Position numbers and translations under genes: made by a program. A stretch of 58,575 nucleotides of DNA. Source: CAYURP01 sp964447175 (lineage in GTDB: Bacteria > Zixibacteria > MSB-5A5 > SM23-73-2). Numbering within the stretch: the stretch's first letter is position 1; the number at the start of each line of letters is the position of its first letter. This document shows positions 1 to 7,358 of this stretch, one piece after another. The notes below the pieces were generated by a model, which saw only the letters and a list, made by a program, of their open reading frames with translations, ran no database searches and was not told where the DNA came from. Where the stretch lies: the NCBI GenBank assembly GCA_964447175.1, contig CAYURP010000015.1, forward strand, positions 1-58,575. The letters run 5' to 3'.

Positions 1-31
1 GAAACTAATTTAAAACAAAAGGAGGTTTGGT

Positions 32-928
32 ATGCCCTCTATGCCTTTCACAGTGGATTCCATAATCCATTGGCTGTTAACCCATGGTGTAAAAATAGGG
101 CTTATTCTTCTGGGCGCTTTCATAGCGTACCGAATCGTTAAAGCAATAGTAAACAAGTTTGAGAAAAAGATTCGTACAGAGGAAGCTGTGGTTCCTACCG
201 AGTTAGAGAAAAGAGCCAAAACCCTGGCTAGAATTATTCAGACTGGCTTGATCGGAGTGGTAGTTGTCATTGCTATTATGATGACGATTAAGGAGCTGGG
301 TCTGGACATCGGGCCGATCCTTGCTGGTGCTGGGATATTAGGATTAGCAATAGGCTTTGGTGCTCAGAGCCTGGTTAAGGACATGATCAGCGGGTTTTTT
401 ATTTTGATGGAGGATCAGTATCGGGTAGGGGATGTGGTTGAGATTGCTGGCATTGGTGGATTGGTAGAGCAGATGTCCCTCAGAATCACCATCCTAAGGG
501 ATCTGGAAGGAAAGGTGCATTACATTCCCAATGGATCTGTGAATGTAGCCAGCAATATGACCAAAGAATGGTCCAGGGCGGTTCTGGATATCGGAGTGGC
601 ATACAAAGAGGACGTGGATGAGGTGATGAATGTTTTAAGGGAAATGGGAGAGGAAATGGTGAAGGATCCAACCTATTCGCAGTATATAATGGAACCTCTT
701 CAAATCCTGGGAGTGAGTGACTTCGCCGATTCGGCAGTTATTATAAAAGTTATGTTCAAGACTTTACCCTTAAAGCAGTGGGATGTGGGTCGGGAGTTCA
801 GAAGAAGGGTGAAAAAGACCTTTGATGCCAAAGGGATCGAGATTCCTTTTCCTCACGTTACGCTATATATGGGCGAAGCGGAAAATAAAGGGAAACTGGT
901 GGTGGAAACAAAATCAGTTTCTCGGTAA
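32..928 (+). CDS. mscS: Small-conductance mechanosensitive channel, MscS family
   Basis: This 298-residue inner-membrane protein belongs to the MscS family, which opens under membrane tension to release solutes on hypo-osmotic shock. Three hydrophobic helices are visible, at about residues 10-31, 66-87 and 92-120. The third carries the Gly/Ala-rich pore-lining pattern GLAIGFGAQSLVKD, followed by FILMEDQYRVGDVVEI, the start of the cytoplasmic beta domain. Its length is close to the short E. coli MscS (286). The ATG at 32 is preceded by GGAGG at 21-25, six bases away; a second ATG at 41 is too far from that site. No co-directional neighbour follows within 2 kb and a hairpin begins in the stop codon, so it is probably monocistronic. 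Family assignment is secure; ion preference cannot be read from sequence. Confidence 0.95.
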   Translation: MPSMPFTVDSIIHWLLTHGVKIGLILLGAFIAYRIVKAIVNKFEKKIRTEEAVVPTELEKRAKTLARIIQTGLIGVVVVIAIMMTIKELGLDIGPILAGAGILGLAIGFGAQSLVKDMISGFFILMEDQYRVGDVVEIAGIGGLVEQMSLRITILRDLEGKVHYIPNGSVNVASNMTKEWSRAVLDIGVAYKEDVDEVMNVLREMGEEMVKDPTYSQYIMEPLQILGVSDFADSAVIIKVMFKTLPLKQWDVGREFRRRVKKTFDAKGIEIPFPHVTLYMGEAENKGKLVVETKSVSR

Positions 929-950
929 CACACGTTATCTCAACGTGTGT
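928..950 (+). terminator. Hairpin overlapping the mscS stop codon
   Basis: A perfect 9-base stem, ACACACGTT pairing with AACGTGTGT around a 5-base loop, starts at the last base of the mscS stop codon and is followed by TTTG. It is probably an intrinsic terminator, but the U tract is short, so it could instead only protect the mRNA 3-prime end. Confidence 0.5.
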
Positions 951-1003
951 TTGTCACAAGTTGCTTGCGCGACCAGAGAACAACCTGTGATACCGTAATG
1001 AAA

Positions 1004-1067
1004 AAGGAGTGCAAAAATTTATTTTTGCGGTTTTGGGAAATAGAAAAAACAAGTTTTTTCACTCCTT
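1004..1067. repeat. Nested three-way hairpin element
   Basis: The outer stem AAGGAGTG (1004-1011) pairs with CACTCCTT (1060-1067). It encloses two further perfect hairpins: GCAAAAA with TTTTTGC at 1011-1028, and GAAAAAAC with GTTTTTTC at 1043-1060. The first inner hairpin recurs almost unchanged at 56034-56051. The fold would be a compact three-way junction. Whether it acts as RNA or as a small mobile palindrome is unknown. Confidence 0.6.
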
Positions 1068-1070
1068 ACA

Positions 1071-1134
1071 TCACAGGTAGGGACAACCTGTAATACCCAA
1101 GACGATCCAGAATCTGGCTTAAGCTAGGTTCTGG
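1071..1134. repeat. Composite palindrome, family A plus family E
   Basis: Family A (consensus TATCACAGGTTG, spacer, CAACCTGTGATA) at 1071-1097 is joined to family E, a 28-base near-palindrome at 1107-1134 centred on CTTAAG. The same two modules occur in opposite order at 27402-27473 and in diverged form at 26161-26223. Confidence 0.75.
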
Positions 1135-1231
1135 TATTAACCAATATCCAATAACTAACCACTATGAACCAAACTACGCGGTTAATTCCTGATCTATAAT
1201 TCATAGAGGTTGGTAACCTGATTTTTGGAAT

Positions 1232-1292
1232 GTGAACCTTTAGGTTCACCTGATTTATTTTATGTCTTTTAAAGGTCAAGCTGAAGCTTGAC
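1232..1292. repeat. Two family-B palindromes
   Basis: Two 18-base palindromes lie at 1232-1249 (GTGAACCT with AGGTTCAC) and 1275-1292 (GTCAAGCT with AGCTTGAC). The second carries the tail ACTCCA that also follows the copies at 16232 and 28703 and precedes, inverted, the copy at 28662. Confidence 0.75.
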
Positions 1293-1372
1293 ACTCCAGA
1301 TTTATCCCTTGCTTTTTAATGGAGGGCTGAAGCCCTCCGCTACATTTTTACAGGTTAGGATAAATTTTGCCC

Positions 1373-3115
1373 CTATGCAGGGAGTTCTGGGATCACGATT
1401 ACTGTTTTTTCTTTTTGTACAGTCACCAGCCCAGGTTTCGTTTTTTTGGGTTTTCTAACATGCTTTACCAGGGTGTATGTTACCGGAACTTTTTTAGATG
1501 ATCTTGCCTGGCTGAAATATGCGGCTATTTTAGCTGCCTGAATAATTGTCTCGTGGGGCGGCTGTTGATCTCTGTTCTCTCTTCTCAACACGAGATGCGA
1601 GCCTCCCACGTCCTGGGCGTGAAACCAGAAATCATAAGGTCGAGCCATCTTGAAAGTCAGATGGTCATTCTCCTTGCTGTTTTTCCCCACCAGGATTTTC
1701 CATCCATCGGAGCTTATAAACTCCCGGGGTGAGAATTTTTCCCTGGTTTTTTCTTTCTTACTTTTCTTTACTTTGAAAAATCCCAGAGAGGCAAGTTTAT
1801 CTTTGACTTTTTCTAAATCGAATATTTTGGTTTCCAAGCCCTGGAAGATTTCCTTTAAAACCTTCAGCTTCTGCTCTGTCTGGGCGATTCTTTTTCTGAC
1901 TATGTCCAGCGAGTCTTTTGCTTTTTTGTGTTTCCTGTAATAGAGCTTTGCATTTTGCAGGGGTGATAAAACAGGGCTAAGCTTGATCTCTATGAAGTTT
2001 TCCTGTGGGTTGAAAACATCTTTGACCTGTATGCTTTTCTGTCCTTTTTTGATTCTATCCTTGTTTATCATCAAAAGATCACCGCTCTTTTTATATTCCT
2101 CATATCTCTCAGCACTCTTTAAGTCATTCTCCAGTTTTTTTAGAAGATTCTCAAAAGCTTTTATTCCCTTTGTGGTATGAGTTGATATCTCCTTTTGAAG
2201 CTGTAGTTTTTTCTCCTTTTCGATTTTTAATCTGAAGAAATCCATTATAGTTGCATTCAGATTTTTGCAGCTTTGCTTTTGTTCTTCTGAAACAAAGGGC
2301 AAATCAAAAACTGAGATTGAAAGGGGATGTTTCTTTTGATCGAATATTATCTGCGGCTCAAACTTGTGCTCTTTTATCTTCTGAAATGTATTTTGAAAAA
2401 CTTTAAATAAATTCTCTTTTTCATATTCAGATAATTCAGATGTCTTTTTATGTTGGGATAAGGAACTATCATAGACGATCTTTTGAGCAAGAGTTCTGTC
2501 CATTCCGGAGAAACTCTCTTCGAGAAATGCGATAATTCCAGTTTGAGCTTTCTGGGACAGGGAGCTTTCAAATTCATCTTCCTGGATTTCAAGTGGGTTT
2601 TTCTTTTTGGGAGCAGGGGGAAGAACATATTTTAAACCCGATGAGATCTGCCGGTATCTGCTTCTGCTGGGGTCGATTTTCTTCAGGCAATCCAAAATTT
2701 TGTTGTCCTCTTTGTTGATTAAAATAAGGTTAGTGTTTCTTCCGGTCAGCTCGAATACCAGATCATATTCCTTTTCTTTTTCTAATTCACTTTTCTTCAA
2801 ACAGGTGATCCTGACCACCCGGTCGAAACCGATTTGCTCTGCTTTTAAAATTTTCCCTTTTAAGACCCCGGAGAAAAAAGGAGTGTCAGCGTATTTATCC
2901 TGGATGGGATCGAAATCTCTATCAGTCCAGAGCTCCAGATGACAATTTACCGGATCAGAGGAATAGAAAAGATGAACTGATTTGTAATCTTTTTTAATGG
3001 AAAAGATAATGTCTTTCCCATTCTCGGATTGCTTGACTTTCTCGATTCTTCCACCTGAGAGTTTGTGATTTAGCTCAAGCATCAGGCAAAAAATCAATGT
3101 GGTGTTGATTATCAT
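1373..3115 (-). CDS. rqcH: RqcH / NFACT-family ribosome quality control protein
   Basis: NFACT-family protein. In bacteria RqcH binds stalled 50S subunits carrying peptidyl-tRNA and recruits tRNA-Ala to add a degradation tail. The N-terminal NFACT domain begins with ELNHKLSGGRIEKVKQ, a Lys-rich coiled coil fills the middle, and the C-terminal NFACT-R (DUF814) domain shows RPYDFWFHAQDVGGSHLVLR followed by TYTLVKHVRKPK. The ORF opens at a GTG at 3145, but the ATG at 3115 has AAGGA eight bases upstream and gives the usual distance (about 20 residues) to GGRI, so 3115 was chosen (580 residues). It stands alone on the minus strand, divergent from prfB. A pairing with another ribosome-rescue-related gene, prfB, may be coincidence. 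Family assignment is firm; tailing activity is inferred. Confidence 0.93.
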   Translation of the reverse strand: MIINTTLIFCLMLELNHKLSGGRIEKVKQSENGKDIIFSIKKDYKSVHLFYSSDPVNCHLELWTDRDFDPIQDKYADTPFFSGVLKGKILKAEQIGFDRVVRITCLKKSELEKEKEYDLVFELTGRNTNLILINKEDNKILDCLKKIDPSRSRYRQISSGLKYVLPPAPKKKNPLEIQEDEFESSLSQKAQTGIIAFLEESFSGMDRTLAQKIVYDSSLSQHKKTSELSEYEKENLFKVFQNTFQKIKEHKFEPQIIFDQKKHPLSISVFDLPFVSEEQKQSCKNLNATIMDFFRLKIEKEKKLQLQKEISTHTTKGIKAFENLLKKLENDLKSAERYEEYKKSGDLLMINKDRIKKGQKSIQVKDVFNPQENFIEIKLSPVLSPLQNAKLYYRKHKKAKDSLDIVRKRIAQTEQKLKVLKEIFQGLETKIFDLEKVKDKLASLGFFKVKKSKKEKTREKFSPREFISSDGWKILVGKNSKENDHLTFKMARPYDFWFHAQDVGGSHLVLRRENRDQQPPHETIIQAAKIAAYFSQARSSKKVPVTYTLVKHVRKPKKTKPGLVTVQKEKTVIVIPELPA

Positions 3116-3217
3116 TCGTATAATCCTTGTTATAAGGATAATCACGCACTTAATATTTTTTTATTTGTAAAGTATATTGGTATTGTTCGAGAGAGTGCTT
3201 AAAAAGTGTAAAAGATT

Positions 3218-3238
3218 GGTCGGGCAAGGTGCCCGACC
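3218..3238. repeat. Short perfect hairpin in the rqcH-prfB divergent spacer
   Basis: GGTCGGGCA pairs with TGCCCGACC around a 3-base loop. It lies between two divergently transcribed genes, so it is not a terminator of either. It resembles the other GC-rich palindromes scattered in this genome, such as that near 27340. Confidence 0.6.
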
Positions 3239-3402
3239 TACGAACCCGTAGGCTGTGCTCTCCCGCTTTGATGGGATTTGCCTATGGCATAACCAGCCCG
3301 GCTAAAGGCATTGTTCAGAGATTTCACATAAAGAATTTGACTTTGGAATTATTTGAATTATATTAAAACGGGAAAAGGGAAAATTATTTTTCGGAGGTTT
3401 TC

Positions 3403-4501
3403 ATGGCAACAGAGCAGAAGTTAGATTTTGAAGATCTAAAAAATAGACTGAAAAGGCTGGGTGATTTTCTTTGACCTGCGGGGAATTGAGAAAAGGATAA
3501 AGGAGCTGGAAAAGAAATCTCAGGAGCCCGATTTCTGGAAGGATAACGAAAAGGCACAGGAGACGCTGAAAGAGCTCACTGCTTTAAAAAAGAAATCGGA
3601 ATCCTGGCATAAGCTCTCCTCTCAACTTGAGGATGCCTCTTTATTCGCGGAGCTGGCTCAGCAGGAAAATGATGAAAAGGCTCTAAAGGAGGTGGAGAAA
3701 AATCTCCAGCAAATTAATAAGGAATTAGGGGATTTTGAATTTACTTTGATGCTTTCGGATGAGGACGATCCCAAAAACGCTCTTTTAGCCATTCATTCCG
3801 GAGCAGGGGGGACCGAATCCCAGGATTGGGCCGAGATGCTTTTGCGGATGTACACCCGCTGGATCGAGCGAAAGGGTTTCCAATACAAGACCATTGATTT
3901 CCTGGCAGGGGAGGAGGCTGGCATCAAAAGCGTCACCCTGGAGGTAATCGGGGAATATGCCTACGGATTTTTAAAAGGGGAATCGGGAGTGCATCGCCTG
4001 GTGAGGATTTCACCTTTCGATGCCAACCGCAGACGTCATACATCATTTTCATCTGTTTTTGTATACCCTGAAATAGAAGATACCATTACCGTGGAGATAA
4101 ATGATGATGATTTGAAAATAGACACTTTTCGGTCATCCGGAGCTGGAGGTCAGCACGTTAACAAGGTCTCATCTGCTGTCAGGATAACTCACATCCCCAC
4201 GGGCATTGTGGTTCAATCCCAGTCCGAGAGGTCCCAGTTCAGAAACAAGGAAAATGCCATGAAGGTGCTGAAATCCAGGCTGTATCAGCGCTACAAGGAA
4301 AAGGAGGAGGAGAAGCTCTCCGAGGCTGAATCTGAGAAGAAAAAGATCGAATGGGGCTCTCAGATCAGGTCATATGTTTTCCATCCATACAATATGGTCA
4401 AAGATCACCGAACAGGCGTGGAGACATCAGATACCCAGGCTGTAATGGACGGGGAACTGGATCAATTCATTCAAGCATTTCTGAGCAAAAAAACAGAATA
4501 G
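3403..4501 (+). CDS. prfB: Peptide chain release factor 2, with programmed +1 frameshift
   Basis: RF2 recognises UAA and UGA and triggers peptidyl-tRNA hydrolysis. Translation starts at the ATG at 3403 (GGAGG at 3393-3397) and reads 23 codons to an in-frame TGA at 3472-3474. A +1 shift at CTT TGA C then continues as DLRGIEKRIKELE through to 4501, giving 365 residues, the usual RF2 length. The codon-recognition tripeptide SPF falls at residues 203-205 and the catalytic GGQ at 248-250, both distinguishing RF2 from RF1. An ORF called from the GTG at 3461 would miss the first 23 residues. Autoregulation by RF2 level follows from established knowledge of this site. Confidence 0.96.
3469..3475 (+). 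promoter_or_regulatory. Programmed +1 frameshift site CTTTGAC of prfB
   Basis: The slippery CTT, the in-frame UGA and the following C match the canonical RF2 site exactly. The stimulatory Shine-Dalgarno-like element that in E. coli lies three bases before CTT is weak here: the nearest purine-rich stretch is AAAAGGCTGGGTG, further upstream. Confidence 0.9.
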
Positions 4502-4519
4502 GAGATTTTATGTTATTTT

Positions 4520-4601
4520 GTCATTCTGACCCCGCCTCTGGCGGGGGAAGAATCTCAATGATAGATTGCTTCACCCTGATATTATCAGGGTTCGCAATGA
4601 C
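4520..4601. repeat. Family-C element ending in GCAATGAC
   Basis: An intergenic inverted element starts with GTCATTCTGA and ends with TTCGCAATGAC. Inside are a GC-rich hairpin (CCCCGCC with GGCGGGG) and a second dyad (CCCTGATA with TATCAGGG). Related ends occur at 18780-18822 and 19227-19257. Confidence 0.6.
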
Positions 4602-4636
4602 AGTGTAAAGGAATATTACAGGAGGTTAAAAAGAGG

Positions 4637-4921
4637 ATGATCTGCTGGAAGTGTGGAAATGATATTCTGATTGATTCAAAGCCAGCCCGAAAGGACACCT
4701 GCGATAAGTGTGGCGCCTATCTGAAGTGTTGTTATAACTGCGTGTTCTATGATCGAGACGCACACAACCAGTGCCGGGAACCCCAGGCAGAATGGCAGGG
4801 GGACAAGGAAAAAGCCAACTTCTGCGAATATTTCCAGCCAAGAAAAACTGGCGCTTCTAAAGATAGAAGGTCACCCAAAGATAATGCCAGAAAGAAATTG
4901 GATGATCTGTTCAAGGATTAA
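4637..4921 (+). CDS. Small Cys-rich zinc-ribbon-like protein
   Basis: A 94-residue protein with four cysteine clusters: CWKCG at residues 3-6, CDKCG at 22-25, CCYNC at 31-35, and single cysteines near 46 and 58 before the motif CEYFQP. The pattern suggests one or two zinc-binding knuckles; the tail is basic (KDRRSPKDNARKKLDDLF). I do not recognise a named family with certainty; short proteins beginning ICWKCG are common conserved hypotheticals. AGAGG sits just upstream of the ATG, with a further AGGAGG about 15 bases away. It follows prfB by about 135 bases, across a palindromic repeat, and may be co-transcribed with it. Regulatory or metal-storage roles are possible but unsupported. Confidence 0.75.
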   Translation: MICWKCGNDILIDSKPARKDTCDKCGAYLKCCYNCVFYDRDAHNQCREPQAEWQGDKEKANFCEYFQPRKTGASKDRRSPKDNARKKLDDLFKD

Positions 4922-4935
4922 GAGAGTTACGGTAG

Positions 4936-4964
4936 TATCACAGGTTGGGACAACCCGTGATATC
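4936..4964. repeat. Family-A palindrome
   Basis: TATCACAGGTTG and CAACCCGTGATATC flank a short spacer, matching the family-A consensus also seen at 1071, 26161 and 27445. It begins 15 bases after a stop codon. The rest of the 4922-5195 spacer holds only a further GC-rich dyad around 5010-5045. Confidence 0.7.
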
Positions 4965-5195
4965 GGGATATGGAAGATTTGTTTTGCAGGGCTGGTCATG
5001 CCAGAGGCAGATCCCGTCATAGTCGGGAGAGCCCTGCCTACGAGAGCGGGAGTAATCGATTTTTCGTAGGTCGGACACTTTACTCGATTTGTGTTTGACT
5101 GAAAGGAAACAATGAACTGACCAGTTCGAAAATTGAATATCTTTATTAATCCTGAATTTTAAAAATATGCATTCATATTAAAGAAAGGACTATTA

Positions 5196-6185
5196 ATGAA
5201 CTTAATTTCAAATATCAGGGAGAAGGCGAAAAAAAGGAAAAAAAGGGTGGTTCTGCCTGAAGGGACAGAAGAGAGGATGATTAAAGCAGCCAAGATCATT
5301 CTTGACGAAAAAATTGCCAATGTGACCTTGCTTGGTAATAAAGACGAGGTTAAAAAATTAGCCGATGCCAATGAATTGAGCTTGAATCAAGTAGAAGTAA
5401 TAGAACCACTTAACTCTCCCGATTTAGAGGAATACTCGAACGAATATTTTGAACTAAGGAAAAAAAAGGGGATGACTATAGACAGGGCCAGGGAGTTCAT
5501 GGAAAACCCTCTTTTTTATGGCGCTATGATGGTAAGGAAGGGAATGGTGGATGGTTCTGTGGCTGGCTCAATCAATACTACCGGTGATGTTTTAAGAGCT
5601 GGGATTCATATTATTGGTCTGGCTACCGGAATCTCGTCTGTGTCCAGTTCTTTTTTGATGGTCCTTCCTGAATTCTTAGGCCAGAAGGACAAGGTATTTG
5701 TCTTTGCTGACTGCGCAGTCATTCCTGACCCTGACCCCAATCAACTTTTGAGCATTGCCATATCCTCTGCTAAGACGATGCAGGATCTGGTAGGGGAGGA
5801 ACCTAAAGTTGCCATGCTCTCATTTTCCACTAAGGGTAGTGCAAAGCACCAGTTGGTGGATAAGGTAACTAAAGCCACAGACCTTTTGAGGGACTTTGCG
5901 CCCGATCTGAAGGTGGACGGGGAACTCCAGCTGGATGCTGCCATAATTCCTGCTGTGGCTAAGAAGAAATCACCTGAAAGTGAGGTTGCAGGACAAGCTA
6001 ATGTCTTGATCTTTCCTGATCTGGATGCAGGAAATATCGGTTATAAACTTGTCCAGAGGATGGCAAAGGCCGAGGCTATTGGGCCTATTATCCAGGGGCT
6101 GGCAAAACCTGCTAATGATCTCTCCAGAGGATGCAGTGTTGACGATATAGTTAATGTAACAGCTATTGCCATGTGCCTGGCATAA
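5196..6185 (+). CDS. pta: Phosphate acetyltransferase
   Basis: Interconverts acetyl-CoA and acetyl phosphate. The 329-residue length is that of the short, single-domain Pta. The N-terminus reads VVLPEGTEERMIKAA and the middle DGSVAGSINTTGDVLRAG, a conserved substrate-binding region. The C-terminal stretch ANVLIFPDLDAGNIGYKLVQ followed by EAIGPIIQGLAKPANDLSRG is diagnostic for the PTA_PTB family and favours Pta over phosphate butyryltransferase. An AAAGG precedes the ATG. No acetate kinase gene lies in the window. With porGDAB and malic enzyme elsewhere in the window it would complete a route from malate to acetyl phosphate. The next gene begins 16 bases after the stop. Confidence 0.94.
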   Translation: MNLISNIREKAKKRKKRVVLPEGTEERMIKAAKIILDEKIANVTLLGNKDEVKKLADANELSLNQVEVIEPLNSPDLEEYSNEYFELRKKKGMTIDRAREFMENPLFYGAMMVRKGMVDGSVAGSINTTGDVLRAGIHIIGLATGISSVSSSFLMVLPEFLGQKDKVFVFADCAVIPDPDPNQLLSIAISSAKTMQDLVGEEPKVAMLSFSTKGSAKHQLVDKVTKATDLLRDFAPDLKVDGELQLDAAIIPAVAKKKSPESEVAGQANVLIFPDLDAGNIGYKLVQRMAKAEAIGPIIQGLAKPANDLSRGCSVDDIVNVTAIAMCLA

Positions 6186-6201
6186 GATTGGATTTAGCAA
6201 A

Positions 6202-6639
6202 ATGAATAAACTGAACATAAAGAAGATTAAATCGATTTTTTTAGCTGGGGTGATTCAGGGATCAAACACGGGTATGGTTCTGCACAAACAGGACTATAGA
6301 GAGGATCTGAAAAGCATATTGAAAAAATACCTGCCTGGGGCTGAGATAATAGATCCGGTGGAGGATCACCCGGATTCAGCTTTTTATGATTATAAAGAAG
6401 GTGAAAAGGTCTTTCACCATTCTATAAAGAGATGCTGTGAGTGTGATCTTGTGGTGGCTTATATACCCGAAGCCAGCATGGGCACTGCCATCGAGATGTG
6501 GGAATGCCGTAAAAATAAGGTCACCGTATGGGCTATTACGCCTCTAAAAGAAAACTGGTCAGTGAAGTTCTTGTCCACCGAGATATTTAAATCCATAGAG
6601 GAATTGGATAGGTTCTTAAGGAATAATTCAAAAAAATAG
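6202..6639 (+). CDS. Nucleoside 2-deoxyribosyltransferase-like protein
   Basis: A 145-residue protein with the Rossmann-like arrangement of the nucleoside deoxyribosyltransferase superfamily. The opening strand IFLAGVIQGSNTG is followed by a Tyr (DYREDL), then IDPVEDHPDS, then CDLVVAYIPEASMGTAIEMW, where the Glu and Met-rich helix matches the catalytic region of the superfamily. The closing strand is VTVWAITP. An ORF start at 6166 would overlap pta by 20 bases; the ATG at 6202, directly before NKLNIKKIKSIFLAG, avoids this. No strong ribosome binding site is visible, which suggests coupling to pta. Substrate is unknown: the superfamily includes nucleotide N-glycosidases and signalling proteins as well as salvage enzymes. 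Confidence 0.75.
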   Translation: MNKLNIKKIKSIFLAGVIQGSNTGMVLHKQDYREDLKSILKKYLPGAEIIDPVEDHPDSAFYDYKEGEKVFHHSIKRCCECDLVVAYIPEASMGTAIEMWECRKNKVTVWAITPLKENWSVKFLSTEIFKSIEELDRFLRNNSKK

Positions 6640-6693
6640 AGATTTCTTGCGTTTTGATTAAGTAAGAGTGAGGTTTGAGAAAGGTGCCTAAAG

Positions 6694-6966
6694 ATGCCTA
6701 CTTACGAATATGAGTGTTGTTCCTGCGGACATAGGTTCGAGGAGTTTCAGGGCATAATGGAGAAGCCTATAAGAACCTGTCCCAGGTGTGGAGGGGAGGT
6801 CAAGCGTCTTATCTCCGGGGGTGCTGGGTTGATCTTTAAGGGGAGCGGATTTTACATTACCGATTACCGCAGCGAATCCTACAAGAAAGGGGAGAAAGAG
6901 GAAAAAAAGTCTCTTTCCCAGGTTAAAAATAAAGATACAGTCCCAAAACCCACCAAAAAGGATTGA
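6694..6966 (+). CDS. FmdB-family zinc ribbon protein
   Basis: The start MPTYEYECCSCGHRFEEFQ and the second knuckle RTCPRCGGEVKRLISGG are the signature of the FmdB regulatory family (also called CxxC_CXXC_SSSS). The pattern GLIFKGSGFYITDY after the ribbon is the conserved C-terminal part, and a Lys-rich tail follows. The family is named after a putative regulator of formylmethanofuran dehydrogenase, but its biochemical role is not established. At 90 residues the length is typical. A purine-rich AAAGG lies about ten bases upstream of the ATG. It is separated from the kinase cluster by nearly 300 bases. Confidence 0.9.
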   Translation: MPTYEYECCSCGHRFEEFQGIMEKPIRTCPRCGGEVKRLISGGAGLIFKGSGFYITDYRSESYKKGEKEEKKSLSQVKNKDTVPKPTKKD

Positions 6967-7253
6967 AAGCTCTATTTAACCCTTTCTTTTTTAGTAAATA
7001 CTTGCCACTTGCAATTGATTGCACTAATCCTTACTTTTCTTACCAAGAAAATTACCTTGAAACTTCTCACCAATAGATATTCCATCAATTCCCTTTTTAA
7101 GACAAAGTTAATTCAATTGAATATATGAAACATTGTTCAGTTATATTCGAACAGAAAGTTAGGATTATGCTGGTAATCAAAAAATGGCCAGCACTTTTTA
7201 ATTGACAATTGATTGTTATTTTGTAAAATTGTAATTGGCATTGCTTTATAGAT
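6967..7253. other. AT-rich spacer holding the promoter of the kinase cluster
   Basis: Nothing protein-like is present in this stretch. It is strongly AT-rich compared with its neighbours. The only clear signal is the promoter at 7202-7229, just before the kinase remnant. Confidence 0.6.
7202..7229 (+). promoter_or_regulatory. Sigma70-type promoter for the kinase cluster
   Basis: TTGACA at 7202-7207, a 16-base spacer and TAAAAT at 7224-7229 form a near-consensus promoter. Transcription would begin near 7236 and cover the remnant and the three kinases. Similar TTGACA-N16-TATATT boxes precede the aminotransferase and nuoA. Confidence 0.65.
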
Positions 7254-7358
7254 ATGATTGGTAAAGCTATTTCACATTATAAGATTTTGGAGAAATTAGG
7301 TGAAGGTGGAATGCCTGTCCCGCTGAAGCAAAGCGAAGGCGGGAGGTGTGGTCTATGA
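7254..7358 (+). pseudogene. Remnant of a kinase 5-prime end with a 31-base insert
   Basis: The ATG at 7254 opens MIGKAISHYKILEKLGEGGM, the same start as the three downstream kinases. At 7314 the homology breaks. A 31-base segment with TCCCGC and GCGGGA ends (7314-7344) intervenes, and the expected continuation GGTGTGGTCTA resumes at 7345-7355. That leads directly into the ATG of the next kinase; the remnant frame stops at 7356-7358. It appears to be a truncated duplicate of a kinase gene. It could also be translated as a 34-residue leader peptide overlapping the next start. Confidence 0.8.

Larger units (their letters stand above)
951..1372. other. Repeat-rich gene-free region between mscS and rqcH
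   Basis: No ORF here resembles a protein. The region lies between two convergent genes and is packed with palindromic repeats: a degenerate family-A copy at 955-994, a nested hairpin element at 1004-1067, a composite A-E element at 1071-1134 and two family-B palindromes at 1232-1292. The stretch at about 1320-1345 is another short imperfect dyad around GGGCTGAAGCCCTCC. Confidence 0.7.

Noticed and set aside
4749..5069. 106-residue ORF overlapping the small zinc-ribbon gene
   Set aside because: It is an alternative frame of that gene extended through a family-A repeat; the Cys pattern is only in the other frame.
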